From: Lentibacter algarum
GTDB lineage: Bacteria; Pseudomonadota; Alphaproteobacteria; Rhodobacterales; Rhodobacteraceae
Assembly: GCF_018860975.1 (NCBI RefSeq)
Contig: NZ_JAHKQI010000003.1
Span: forward strand, 1 to 64,000
DNA length: 64,000 bases
Direction of reading: 5' to 3'
This document shows, piece after piece, positions 15,347 through 24,279 of this stretch; within the stretch, counting starts at the first letter, position 1, and each line of letters opens with the position of its first letter. The notes below the pieces were generated by a model that worked only from the letters and a program-made list of their open reading frames with translations, ran no database searches and had not been told where the DNA came from. Position numbers and translations under genes: made by a program.

Positions 15347-16966
15347 TCAGCGGTCTAGCCAGACCGCTTCTAGATGCATCTCGCGTAACGGATGGCGTTT
15401 GTACCCTTTGACCGCGTCGGTATGGTGCATCGCCAATTCGCGCCAATAGGGCTGAACAATCACGCCGCTATCTTGCAACATCTTTTCCAGCTCTGCCATC
15501 AGCGGACGTCGCTTTTCAGGATCGAATATCCCCAATGCCTCGCTCAGTTTCGCATCGAAATCCGGGTTGGCATGTGCGCTCTCGTTCCACGCCGCGCCGG
15601 ATTTATAGGCCAGAGCATAGATTTGAACACCCAAAGGCCTGCCCCCCCATGAGGTTGTTGAGAACGGATAATTCGTCCAGTCATTCCAGAAAGTCGCACC
15701 GGGCAAAGTGCGGCGGCTCACCTCGAACCCTGCATCGCGCAGTTGCGCGGCAGTTGCGTCGGCAAAATCGCGCAATTCACCTTCGTCTATTGAAATCAAT
15801 TCGATCTCGCCGCTGAAACCACTGTCATCCAACATCTGTTTTGCAATGGCCACGTCAGTTGGTGGTCGCGGTACGTTCGCATATTCGGGATGAACAGGCG
15901 CGACATGGTGATTGTCCGCCACAGAACCAAGACCAGCAATCGCCAGTTCCAGTAATACCTCGTTGTCCACCGCGCGTTGGACCGCGTTACGCAACATCTG
16001 GTTGTCAAATGGCGCCTGCTCTGTATTCATTCGTGCCACTGCAGTCGTCGCAGTCAAAGCGACGGCGCGCTTCAGGCCCAACGCATTGAAAGCTTCCTCA
16101 GAGTTACTCTGGGTTTCGTCATTCATATCTATTTCTTCGGACTCGAAAGATGCCAAGAAGGCGGCATCGTCGTTACCCAGATCAACGAACTCCAATCCAT
16201 CAAGCAAGGCTTCGCCGCCCCACCACTTGCCATCTTCGCGCCGTTTCAGAACGGCCTTGTCGCCGACGCCAAAGGACACCAGTTCGAATGCGCCCGTACC
16301 GATTGGTTCGTCCTGCAACTGGCCACCAAAGGAAGAATGCACACAAAGCGCCGGGTAGTCACCAAACGATGGGATAAGTGAGATATCAGGTTTGAAAAGG
16401 TTCAACTGGACTGTGTAGTCGTCGATCTTCACTACCGCGTTTTCTGCGGCAGATGTCGCTTCTCCTTCGCGTAGGGCCGCCAGACGTGCAGCCATAGAGT
16501 TCCCTTCCATCGTACTGTCTGACATACGGCGAATGTTGAAAACCACGTCGTCTGCGGTGAAGGGGTCGCCGTTGTTCCAAACCGCGTTGCGACGCACATT
16601 GAGAGTGTAAGTCAAGGCATCGTCGCTAACCTCCCAGCTCTCCAGAAGTGAAGGGGAAAAGCTGCCATCCGGCTCCCAACGCACTAATGGCTCACAAATC
16701 TGTCGTGCAACATTTGCCTTTTGCGGCCAGTCATATGTGCGTGGATCGTTGATATCGAGTATCTGCTGACCGATGCGTAATATGCCGCCCTTCTTGCTCT
16801 CTTCTGCATGCGCGGGGGCCGCAAGGCCAATCATACTGTAGGCTCCTGCGGAGCTGACACTCAGGATGCTGGCCATTGCCAGGAATTCGCGGCGGTCCAG
16901 CTTTCCGGCCTTTACGTCCGCCGCCATCTTTGCGACGCGCTGTTTTTTCTTGTCTGTCATTTTCAC
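15347..16966 (-). CDS. Family 5 (peptide-type) ABC substrate-binding protein, Tat-exported
   Basis: A 539-residue periplasmic binding protein of the DppA/OppA family (SBP_bac_5). The N-terminus has a twin-arginine motif DRREFLAMAS at 24-33, then a hydrophobic run and a cut near AAPAHA-EES. Family signs include YDWPQKANVARQICEPLVRWEPDGSFSPSLLESWEVS and GDPFTADDVVFNIRRM. No permease or ATPase gene is near, so it must borrow a transporter from elsewhere or act as a sensor component. The gene lies 33 bp after the M24 gene on the same strand, which suggests an operon. The ligand is unknown. Confidence 0.88.
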   Translation of the reverse strand: MKMTDKKKQRVAKMAADVKAGKLDRREFLAMASILSVSSAGAYSMIGLAAPAHAEESKKGGILRIGQQILDINDPRTYDWPQKANVARQICEPLVRWEPDGSFSPSLLESWEVSDDALTYTLNVRRNAVWNNGDPFTADDVVFNIRRMSDSTMEGNSMAARLAALREGEATSAAENAVVKIDDYTVQLNLFKPDISLIPSFGDYPALCVHSSFGGQLQDEPIGTGAFELVSFGVGDKAVLKRREDGKWWGGEALLDGLEFVDLGNDDAAFLASFESEEIDMNDETQSNSEEAFNALGLKRAVALTATTAVARMNTEQAPFDNQMLRNAVQRAVDNEVLLELAIAGLGSVADNHHVAPVHPEYANVPRPPTDVAIAKQMLDDSGFSGEIELISIDEGELRDFADATAAQLRDAGFEVSRRTLPGATFWNDWTNYPFSTTSWGGRPLGVQIYALAYKSGAAWNESAHANPDFDAKLSEALGIFDPEKRRPLMAELEKMLQDSGVIVQPYWRELAMHHTDAVKGYKRHPLREMHLEAVWLDR

Positions 16967-16999
16967 ACTCCTAGTTGCTGTTCAGATTATTGGTCGCCC

Positions 17000-18232
17000 T
17001 TAAATCATGCGGGTTTGCAGTCTTTCGTCGAAGGAATAGTTCGACATGCGCAGGGCACCTGTTTCGTGGATCAAAAATTGGTCTTCTAGTTTCACTCCTT
17101 CGTTCGATTTGTCCCAGCCGATGTAACTTTCGATGCAGATGATCATGCCCGGTTCCAGCTTGCCCTCCAATGGATAGGTTCCATCGGATGTATCGTGGTG
17201 CGGAATGTTTGGAAATTCACCCGCCATCCCCAAACCATGGCCAACACAATAGTAGCGGCTTTGCAGATGTTCTTCCGGCACGTTCCATGCCTTCTCCGCG
17301 AGCTCACGGTATTCCACATGGGGTCGCAACAGTTCTGCGTTCCATTCAAGTTGCTCACGTGCACGAGCATAGAGCAGCTTTTGATCAACGGTTGCGCGAC
17401 CATTGCCGCACAGGAAGGTACGCGAAAAGTCGACGGCATAATTTTCAAATGCCACAGCGTCGGTGTCGAGGCACAGCAGATCACCTTTTTGCAACACCCG
17501 TCCGCCAGCTTCCTGAAAGTAGGGAAACGTATTTGGCCCGCTTTGAAACAAACGGGTCGAGGCGTATTGCCCTTCCTTGGCCATCAAGGAGTAGTGAAAT
17601 TCAGCCCATGTTTCGACTTCGGTTTTGTCTGGCTCGGCCTTGTTTTCAAGCCGGGCAACTCCTTCTTCCACCCGCCGCATCGCTTCCATTACATAAGGTA
17701 GCTCGATTTCCTGCTTGATGGAGCGCGTCAAGCTCAGTGGTTCCAGCGCGTCGCGCACTTCAAAGCCTTTCGCGCGTAGCGCGTCAACGGCTTGGTATGG
17801 AAGGCGGTCTATATGGATCGTATCAATAGCAGTATCGTGATCGCGCACTAAGCTAGTAATATCGGCAGCAAACCGTGCAGACGCACTTGCCATGTCACCG
17901 CCAGAACTGACGTAGTCGAGCCCTTCTGCCTTGTGAATGTCCGTGATCGTCGGCAGGCCCTGTGCAAGATGAACGCCGCCGACATGATCAAACAGAACAG
18001 AGGGGCCGTCCTGAAAAAGCAGTAGATAGCGCGCAGGCGTGCGTGTGCTCCACAACTGCATGTTAGACGCACCTGTAGCATAAAATATCTGGTTCGGGTC
18101 GCACACGAGCATAACGGCGACGTTGTGCATGCGCATCCCTTCGCGCACATGCGCCAAACGGGAAAGATACAGCGCATGTCGCCCACCATGGAGTTCAGCA
18201 GCGTTCAATCGAGGGATGTCATCCAATTCCAT
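17000..18232 (-). CDS. M24-family enzyme resembling DMSP lyase DddP
   Basis: A 410-residue protein with the creatinase/aminopeptidase-P fold. It carries an N-terminal stretch YATGASNMQLWSTRTPARYL (51-70) and a metal-binding set D256, D258, D268, H332, E368 and E383. The spacing and the extra Asp in DTD match what I recall of the roseobacter DMSP lyase DddP, rather than ordinary M24 peptidases. Tyr327, five residues before the His, is also as in DddP. The residue six after the His, reported as the catalytic Asp of DddP, is Gly338 here. A lyase or hydrolase on another substrate is thus as likely as DMSP cleavage. First gene of the minus-strand operon, divergent from the LysR gene. Confidence 0.75.
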   Translation of the reverse strand: MELDDIPRLNAAELHGGRHALYLSRLAHVREGMRMHNVAVMLVCDPNQIFYATGASNMQLWSTRTPARYLLLFQDGPSVLFDHVGGVHLAQGLPTITDIHKAEGLDYVSSGGDMASASARFAADITSLVRDHDTAIDTIHIDRLPYQAVDALRAKGFEVRDALEPLSLTRSIKQEIELPYVMEAMRRVEEGVARLENKAEPDKTEVETWAEFHYSLMAKEGQYASTRLFQSGPNTFPYFQEAGGRVLQKGDLLCLDTDAVAFENYAVDFSRTFLCGNGRATVDQKLLYARAREQLEWNAELLRPHVEYRELAEKAWNVPEEHLQSRYYCVGHGLGMAGEFPNIPHHDTSDGTYPLEGKLEPGMIICIESYIGWDKSNEGVKLEDQFLIHETGALRMSNYSFDERLQTRMI

Positions 18233-18315
18233 ACGTAACCATAATCACAATTTGATACCGAACAAATTGACAATTATTCCGTTTCAGTTTCACTTTAAGT
18301 AAAAGAGGAGAGACG

Positions 18316-19230
18316 ATGCGCAATGCGCCTTCCATGACAGGCCTACGGGCTTTTGACGCCGTTTTACGGCATGGGACCCTGTCAGGTGCCGCACGAGAAT
18401 TATGTGTCACGCCAGCAGCTATCAGCCATCGGCTGCGCGCATTAGAAAGCGCCAGCGGTCAGGCGCTTGTCTATCGAGAGGGTGGCAAGTTCTTCGGTAC
18501 CGAAGTAGGGCTGTCCATCAGGGCAGCCCTTGGTGATGCCTTTGAAAGAATACGCCGCGCAGACGGCATACTAAGTGAAAACAAGAGTAAAACGCTGACG
18601 GTCTCGGTTTCATATTCCTTTGGCGTGATGTGGTTGATCCCGCATCTGTATGCATTCGAGCGCCTTCATCCAAACATCGATCTTTACATTCAGCCCTCTC
18701 ATGACCCGCTGTCTGCACATGGGTGTGATGTGGTCATTGCACATCTGGAAGGCCGACCACCACACGGGGAATGGACACATCTGTTTGACGACCATCGCGC
18801 AGTGATGTGCCAACCCTCGCATCCGTTCTTGGCGCAAGACAGCTTTGAACTAAGCGATATTCTGGCCGAAGACCTTTTGCATGTTGTCTTTCGCCGCAAT
18901 GAACATTCGGGTGAATTTACTTGGCAGGAATGGGCTGCAGCAAAGGGCCTTGGAGCGCCACCGATATCAATCGCTGGACAAGTTACGGCCGAACATTTGG
19001 CTGTCGAGATGATCCAGCATCGGTTGAGCTTTGCACTGGTCACGACAAAAACTGTTGCTGACTATGTGGGTGATGGCCGATTGGCGGTGGTTGCTGGCAG
19101 TGTAGTGGGCACGGATTATTCGTATTGGGGGGCGGTTGTGGCGCAGGACCCAAGCCCTAACCGTTTGGCAAACCAGTTCATCGAATGGGTGCAAGCAAGC
19201 CTTGCTGATACCGATGTCGTAGCCCGATAA
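18316..19230 (+). CDS. LysR-family transcriptional regulator (GcvA-like)
   Basis: A 304-residue LysR protein: an N-terminal winged helix (MTGLRAFDAVLRHGTLSGAARELCVTPAAISHRLRALE, about 6-45) and a ligand-binding domain to the C-terminus. GcvA-like features are the TPAAISHRLRALE recognition helix and the segment GVMWLIPHLYAFERLHPNIDL. It is divergent from the M24 gene across 83 bp that contain AT-rich sequence. It is probably the regulator of the M24-SBP-enolase-Ldh operon, responding to its substrate. The ATG has GAGGAGAG close upstream. Confidence 0.88.
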   Translation: MRNAPSMTGLRAFDAVLRHGTLSGAARELCVTPAAISHRLRALESASGQALVYREGGKFFGTEVGLSIRAALGDAFERIRRADGILSENKSKTLTVSVSYSFGVMWLIPHLYAFERLHPNIDLYIQPSHDPLSAHGCDVVIAHLEGRPPHGEWTHLFDDHRAVMCQPSHPFLAQDSFELSDILAEDLLHVVFRRNEHSGEFTWQEWAAAKGLGAPPISIAGQVTAEHLAVEMIQHRLSFALVTTKTVADYVGDGRLAVVAGSVVGTDYSYWGAVVAQDPSPNRLANQFIEWVQASLADTDVVAR

Positions 19231-19405
19231 GCAGTTCGCGTACTGCTGTTCTTGTTACTGCTGAGTATTGAAACTGGACGTTGGAGCCAGTGGTTCGAAC
19301 GTCCGCATCTTGCGCATCGCAACACTGATAAAATAGCGAGCGCAGTGACATTCCAAAACTCTCTGGTTAGGAAGAAAGATAACGATTTTACCTAAGAGGT
19401 TTGGC

Positions 19406-20893
19406 ATGAAGATCGAAATCCGACTAACCGAGGGCACTTGGATATTTGACGATTCCGACCCGCTTGGTCCGCCGGGCGGTTTCGGCGAAGTGTTCCGTGG
19501 AAGCGGGGAATGCGGCCCTGTCGCCGTCAAACGGCTAATGCTGACTGCAGACGCTGCGGCTCATCGGGAACTTACACTGGGTGCAACGCTTTCGTCACGA
19601 ACGCTAACTAACGTTGTGCCGGTGCTGGACTACGGTCAGGATGCACAATCAGATCGCTATTTTCTTGTAATGCCCATATGCGACTATAGCTTGGAACAGC
19701 ACTTGGTAGGCCGTGAAACGCTTGAGTGGAGCGAAATAAGCAACGTAACGGCTGATGTTATTGATGGTCTCATGGAAGTTGGCGATATTGTTCACCGTGA
19801 CTTAAAGCCAGGGAACATACTCTGGCACGATGGTCGGTGGAAAATCGCTGATTTTGGGATCGCCAAGTTCGTGGAAAACAGTACTTCACTGCAAACACTG
19901 AAAACATCTCTCACTCCGCAATACGCCGCTCCGGAGCAATGGCTTATGATGCGTTCTACCTCTGCAACAGATGTTTATGCGTTAGCATGTATCGTGCAAG
20001 AGATGATCGTTGGAGATCCACCGTTTACAGGTGATTTCGACGCCATCCGGGATGGACACCTGCGTGGACAACCAGAAAGAATGCCGAATGCAAGTGCTCG
20101 GATTAATGGTCTAGTCCGCTCGATGCTGCGCAAGGCACAAGACGGGAGACCATCTCTCCAAAGATGTAAGGACATTATTACATCGGCGCAGACTGATGTC
20201 GAAGCTACCGCCAAAAATGCCCTAGCGGAAGCTGGGCTTCAGATTGCGACCCAACAGGCCGAAGATGATGCGAAGCGATTGGAGGAAGAGACGCGAATAT
20301 TATCGATCAAACAACAAGGCGACGAAGCCGCCGATGAACTCCTTCTGATACTGAATAGAATGTTTGACACGATTACAGACTCATCTGAAGCCGCCAACAG
20401 ACCGTACTCAACAGCCCCATCCGTATGTCTTGGACCTGCTGAATTGTCATTTGAGATTCCCAACAATCCTCCACGCGTTCATTTGGAAGGATCTGGTTGG
20501 ACCGTCTATGCGTTCTCGCAAATCAAGCTTCGATGCGACATTGAGAGGGTGTCTTATTCCGACGAAAGCGAATACACAATTTCGGCATCATTGGTCTATG
20601 CGAAGCGGCCAAATGACAGTGACTTTAGGTGGTTCGAAATATCATTTTGGGCTATGAACAGTAGTTTCTGGAAACAGCCAGTCGCGCTCTCTCCAAACGA
20701 CCGAAACTTCGATGTCGCGCTCTCGACCACCATGGGTGTGTTTTCGGCGGCATTTGGTCCCCATTCGATAGATGCAGAAGATGAACAATCTTTTCACGAC
20801 CGCTGGGTCGGCCTATTTGCAAGGGGGGCGTCAGGAAAACTTCGCCCGCCCCAACAAATGCCGCCTCCCTCCACTTTTTTCTCTGACTCATAG
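19406..20893 (+). CDS. Eukaryotic-like Ser/Thr protein kinase with unknown C-terminal domain
   Basis: A 495-residue protein. The kinase domain (about 15-260) is complete: glycine loop GGFGEVF at 24-30, Lys42 in AVKRL, catalytic loop HRDLKPGN at 130-137 (Asp132), DFGIAK from 149 and APEQ at 175-178. It lacks membrane segments and PASTA repeats, so it is cytoplasmic. An Ala/Glu-rich coiled-coil-like stretch (about 265-330) leads to a roughly 140-residue C-terminal domain rich in Trp and Phe that I do not recognise, then a Pro-rich tail. The DNA is less GC-rich at third positions than its neighbours, and it lies alone between the LysR gene and ppx, which suggests transfer. No phosphatase or substrate gene is adjacent. 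Confidence 0.85.
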   Translation: MKIEIRLTEGTWIFDDSDPLGPPGGFGEVFRGSGECGPVAVKRLMLTADAAAHRELTLGATLSSRTLTNVVPVLDYGQDAQSDRYFLVMPICDYSLEQHLVGRETLEWSEISNVTADVIDGLMEVGDIVHRDLKPGNILWHDGRWKIADFGIAKFVENSTSLQTLKTSLTPQYAAPEQWLMMRSTSATDVYALACIVQEMIVGDPPFTGDFDAIRDGHLRGQPERMPNASARINGLVRSMLRKAQDGRPSLQRCKDIITSAQTDVEATAKNALAEAGLQIATQQAEDDAKRLEEETRILSIKQQGDEAADELLLILNRMFDTITDSSEAANRPYSTAPSVCLGPAELSFEIPNNPPRVHLEGSGWTVYAFSQIKLRCDIERVSYSDESEYTISASLVYAKRPNDSDFRWFEISFWAMNSSFWKQPVALSPNDRNFDVALSTTMGVFSAAFGPHSIDAEDEQSFHDRWVGLFARGASGKLRPPQQMPPPSTFFSDS

Positions 20894-21320
20894 ACCCTTT
20901 TCAAGGAGGTCAAAGTAATTTTTGGGAGTTTGGAAATTTAGACGGGTCCACCGTGTTGATCTGGATAGGACCGTTCGACTTAAAACAAATGTCGGTTTTC
21001 GGCGCATCGCCGCCCTCTATTCGAGGTGCAGCATTCGGTAGTCTGGGCTCAAAGCCGCCGTTCGCTGCGCAACAGAAACCCCGATCTCAGCCGCCGTTAA
21101 CCACCCTTTATTTCTCAAACTGTGCATACGCATTATGCACTGTGGTATGCACTGCAATATGCACCCGAGTCACACCGCCAAAACGCCCGTTAACCAAGCT
21201 TAACAAACGGGAGGCTCGCCGTTTACTTTTCGTCGCAAAGTTCCACGGTCGGCACATCGGCTGTTGACGGTCTTTCGCGTGGTTGCGATACATTCTGCCA
21301 AGCAAAGCCCAGAGGTGCCG
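20894..21320. other. Gene-free interval upstream of ppx
   Basis: A 427-bp stretch with no convincing gene. It holds a 48-bp repeat (21117-21164) that recurs exactly at 47.8 kb, and GTTAA-N6-TTAAC at 21189-21204; the second copy of the repeat also has GTTAA-N6-TTAAC close by. Another TTAACCA lies near 21098. These look like regulatory sites for ppx. The part nearest the kinase gene (20894-21060) shows nothing clear. Confidence 0.6.
21117..21164 (+). repeat. 48-bp repeat, copy A (upstream of ppx)
   Basis: This 48-bp segment is identical to 47840-47887. It begins AAACTGTGCATACG and ends GCAATATGCAC. It contains the interrupted palindrome GTGCATA-CGCAT-TATGCAC and three 12-bp steps each ending in TATGCAC. 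It lies 157 bp before the ppx start, in the same orientation to the gene as copy B is to its gene. Confidence 0.9.
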
Positions 21321-22865
21321 ATGGACAGCGACGACCCGACCAACCTCGAGGATTATGGCCCCTTCGGCCGCCCGCTTTTTCAGGGCAAAGAGGCCCGCGC
21401 ATTGTCGCGTGTCGGTGTGGTTGATGTCGGCTCAAACTCGGTGCGTTTGGTGGTCTTTGACGGGGCGTCGCGCTCGCCTGCTTACTTCTTCAACGAGAAG
21501 GTTATGGCCGGACTTGGCGAGGGCATCGCCGAGAGCGGAAAGCTGAATCCTTCAGGAAGAACAAGGGCTTTGAGCGCAATTCGCCGTTTTCAACGCCTCG
21601 CAGAAGGCCTTGGCACCGGCCCCCTCACCGCCGTCGCCACCGCCGCTGTGCGCGAGGCTTCTGATGGGCCCGAGTTTCGTGATCTCGTCGAGTCCGAGAC
21701 CGGCCTCAAGCTTTGGGTGATCGACGGTCAGGAAGAGGCGCGCCTGTCCGCGCAAGGCGTTTTGCTCGGCTGGCCCGGCTCTTACGGCCTTGTATGCGAC
21801 ATTGGCGGTGCGTCGATGGAACTTGCCGAGATATCTGACGGTGAAGTCGGCAAGCGCGTGACATCCCCGCTCGGCCCGCAACGGCTGAAGAGCATCAAAG
21901 GCGGCAAGCAGGCGCGCAAAGAAATTATCCGTAACACCTTGCAATCGCTTCATAAAAATCTCGGCCCGCAGCATAACCGTCTCTTTCTCGTTGGCGGTTC
22001 GTGGCGCGCCATTGCCCGTATCGACATGCACCGGCGGGGCTATCCGCTGCATGTTCTGCATGAATACCGCATGACCCGCAAAGCCGTGAACGAAACTGCG
22101 AAATACATTGCCAAGTCTGACAACGAAGAGCTTCGCCAAGCCTGTGGCGTGTCCTCGAACCGGATGAACCTCGTTCCAATCGCCTCCGAAGTTCTTAAAG
22201 AAGTGGTTAAGGAATTCCGCCCCCACGACATCGCAATCAGCTCCTACGGCATCCGCGAAGGCATGCTCTACGAACAAATGCCCCCCCCCCTCCGCGCCCG
22301 TGATCCGCTCATTGAAGCTTGCTTGTTTTCTGAAGCAAAAGACGCCCGCTTGCCCGGATTTGGGCGCACGCTTTTCGAGTTTATCCAACCTCTTTTCAAA
22401 TCCGCTTCTCCAGAACGGTTACGCCTCATCAAGGCGGCATGCTTGCTGCATGACGTAAGTTGGCGCGCGCATCCGGACTATCGCGCAGAGACTTGCTTTG
22501 ACCTTGCCACGCAGGCAAACCTTGGGGGACTTCGGCATTCCGAGCGAGTCTTCCTCGGGCTTGCGCTGCTCTATCGCTACTCGAACTCGGGCCGTAGCAG
22601 TCGTTTTTCCGAACTCTATGACCTTATCCCGGAAGCGGACCAGCGTGTCGCTGAAACTGTCGGAAAAGCGATGCGCTTTGGTGCGATGCTCTGGCTGGTG
22701 AAAGATGCGAGAATGGGGGAGCTCAAGTTGTATCCCAAAAAGCGCGTCCTCGAGTTAACCCTTAGTTCAGATGCAGAGCCGCTGTTTGGTGAAGTGGCCG
22801 AGTCTCGATTCAACTCGCTTGCCGAAGCTTTTCCCGCAACTCCAAAAGTTGTTTTAATTAAGTGA
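21321..22865 (+). CDS. ppx: Exopolyphosphatase (Ppx/GppA family)
   Basis: A 514-residue exopolyphosphatase that removes terminal phosphates from polyphosphate or acts on pppGpp. The ASKHA ATPase-like domain shows VGVVDVGSNSVRLVVFDG near residue 30, then AVATAAVREASDG and the Gly-rich LVCDIGGASMELAEI. A C-terminal helical HD-like domain (LIKAACLLHDVSWRAHPDYRAE) follows. The chosen ATG at 21321 has AGAGG upstream; a TTG at 21264 in frame is unlikely. It pairs functionally with ppk, but the two genes are 8.9 kb apart here. It ends one base before the convergent next gene. Confidence 0.93.
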   Translation: MDSDDPTNLEDYGPFGRPLFQGKEARALSRVGVVDVGSNSVRLVVFDGASRSPAYFFNEKVMAGLGEGIAESGKLNPSGRTRALSAIRRFQRLAEGLGTGPLTAVATAAVREASDGPEFRDLVESETGLKLWVIDGQEEARLSAQGVLLGWPGSYGLVCDIGGASMELAEISDGEVGKRVTSPLGPQRLKSIKGGKQARKEIIRNTLQSLHKNLGPQHNRLFLVGGSWRAIARIDMHRRGYPLHVLHEYRMTRKAVNETAKYIAKSDNEELRQACGVSSNRMNLVPIASEVLKEVVKEFRPHDIAISSYGIREGMLYEQMPPPLRARDPLIEACLFSEAKDARLPGFGRTLFEFIQPLFKSASPERLRLIKAACLLHDVSWRAHPDYRAETCFDLATQANLGGLRHSERVFLGLALLYRYSNSGRSSRFSELYDLIPEADQRVAETVGKAMRFGAMLWLVKDARMGELKLYPKKRVLELTLSSDAEPLFGEVAESRFNSLAEAFPATPKVVLIK

Positions 22866-22866
22866 C

Positions 22867-23223
22867 TTAAAGCTCAATTGCATCATCATTGGGTCGCAAT
22901 TCATCCGGCGTTTTCTTGCGCAAAATGATGTCACCGTTGGGCAGGATTTCTGGCGGTTCATAGGCGCTCCAGTCTTCTATCTGATCAAAAAGGTCAGCCA
23001 GTGCAGGCCCCATGTTGTCAGCGAACTCCTTCAGCGCGGGTTCCATACCTTCCGCAAGCTCTTGCAAATCATCTATGGCCGGCTCAACTTCTTTCAGGAT
23101 GCCTTCCAAAAACAACTGTGCACCACGTTCCATCAGCGTCAGCCCGTCGTCCTCCGCCCAAGCAGGAAGCGACAACGGAAGCAGAGCGCAAAGCGAAATT
23201 GCAAATGCCGTTGATCGTGTCAT
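22867..23223 (-). CDS. Small exported acidic protein
   Basis: A 118-residue protein with a clear signal peptide (MTRSTAFAISLCALLPLSLPAWA, cut before EDDG). The mature part is very acidic and helical, with repeated DLQELAEGMEPALKEFADNMGPALADLFDQIEDW, then a Pro-rich stretch PPEILPNGDIILRKKTP. Similar small periplasmic proteins occur in Rhodobacteraceae without known function. The gene runs tail-to-tail with ppx, one base apart. No metal-binding or catalytic motif is visible. Confidence 0.75.
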   Translation of the reverse strand: MTRSTAFAISLCALLPLSLPAWAEDDGLTLMERGAQLFLEGILKEVEPAIDDLQELAEGMEPALKEFADNMGPALADLFDQIEDWSAYEPPEILPNGDIILRKKTPDELRPNDDAIEL

Positions 23224-23253
23224 TCTATAAACATAAGAGCTGTCGCGTCTTTT

Positions 23254-24279
23254 TCAAACATCAATATCAAGCGTTACCGGAAAGTGGTCAGACGCCGTGA
23301 GCAAAGCCTCCCGCAACGCTGGAACTTTGTATAGCTTAGGGTCTTCAAAAGGGTTCCAGATATGCCAGCCCTGCGCTTTCTCAACCAAACCCGGCGAGAT
23401 CATAATGTAATCTAACAAGGCTTGTAGGTAGCGCTTTTTGCCTTTCAGATAGAAGCGCGCCGATGTCGGAACAGGCCCTAGTCGCCGTCTCAATCCCTGC
23501 CGCGCATGTGGGTCAAAAAGACAGTTTTTGCCCGTCTCTCCCATGATGATCTCAACAGAAGAGCGCCCGAACAAATCTTCGTATTGGTCAAGCCCCGGCC
23601 CATCATTCAGATCACCCAGCAAAATCAGGTTTTCCCCAGCGTCGAGGTGCTCTTCAATGCGCTGACGCAGCCATATCGCTTGAGCCAACTGCTTTCGACG
23701 GTTGCTCACAGACAAGGTCATGGCCTCGGCATCATTGCGCGCTCCGTGTGGCGCCTTTGACTTGAGGTGAGCGCCGATCAAGCGCAGAGCGCCCCCCTTC
23801 GCGGTCTGAACCTCCAACTCAAGCGGCGGCTTGGAAAACTGCACCAGATCTTCCTTCGCATCGACATCAAGATCTATCCGGAAGGTGCTGTCAAAGCGTG
23901 GCGAATTATGAGCCCCTTTTTTGCCAGAAACCTCGCCGCGCGGATCATGCCGCACGGTCATCACATAGGGATCATAAAGCAAAGCAATCTCTTGTTGGGT
24001 GTCATTGTGAAACCCGACTATCGCCTCGCTGGTGCGCAGATCGAACGCTTTTGCAAAGGCTTGCAGCGCTGGCACAGCATGGCGCTTGCGGTTCTCGTCG
24101 GGGGCCTCGATGATCATCACCGCATCGGCCTTTAGGGCGGTGAACACGGCCCCCAATGCCAAGGTTTGCTGTTCGCGCGTTACGTTATGGCGCCCCGACC
24201 AACCGCCGTCCATCAGCAGTGCTCCATCGTCGTCAAACAGGCTGTTAAACCACTCGACATTATAGGTCGCGATCCGCAT
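23254..24279 (-). CDS. Endonuclease/exonuclease/phosphatase-fold protein
   Basis: A 341-residue EEP-superfamily hydrolase (DNase I/sphingomyelinase fold). It starts MRIATYNVEWFNSLF with the usual metal-binding Asn and Glu region. The middle has LRLIGAHLKSKAP, then LILLGDLNDGPGLDQYE with the catalytic GDLND, and the C-terminus has LLTASDHFPVTLDIDV with the SDHFP motif. All key residues are present. No signal peptide is seen, so it is likely cytoplasmic. The ATG at 24279 overlaps the djlA-like stop (TGATG), which indicates an operon. The substrate (nucleic acid or phosphoester) is unknown. Confidence 0.87.
   Translation of the reverse strand: MRIATYNVEWFNSLFDDDGALLMDGGWSGRHNVTREQQTLALGAVFTALKADAVMIIEAPDENRKRHAVPALQAFAKAFDLRTSEAIVGFHNDTQQEIALLYDPYVMTVRHDPRGEVSGKKGAHNSPRFDSTFRIDLDVDAKEDLVQFSKPPLELEVQTAKGGALRLIGAHLKSKAPHGARNDAEAMTLSVSNRRKQLAQAIWLRQRIEEHLDAGENLILLGDLNDGPGLDQYEDLFGRSSVEIIMGETGKNCLFDPHARQGLRRRLGPVPTSARFYLKGKKRYLQALLDYIMISPGLVEKAQGWHIWNPFEDPKLYKVPALREALLTASDHFPVTLDIDV

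Noticed and set aside
17000-18232. M24 enzyme considered as ectoine hydrolase (DoeA)
   Set aside because: The DoeA sequence pattern is not seen, no other ectoine genes are nearby, and the DTD metal motif with the YATxxxNMQLW stretch fits DddP better.
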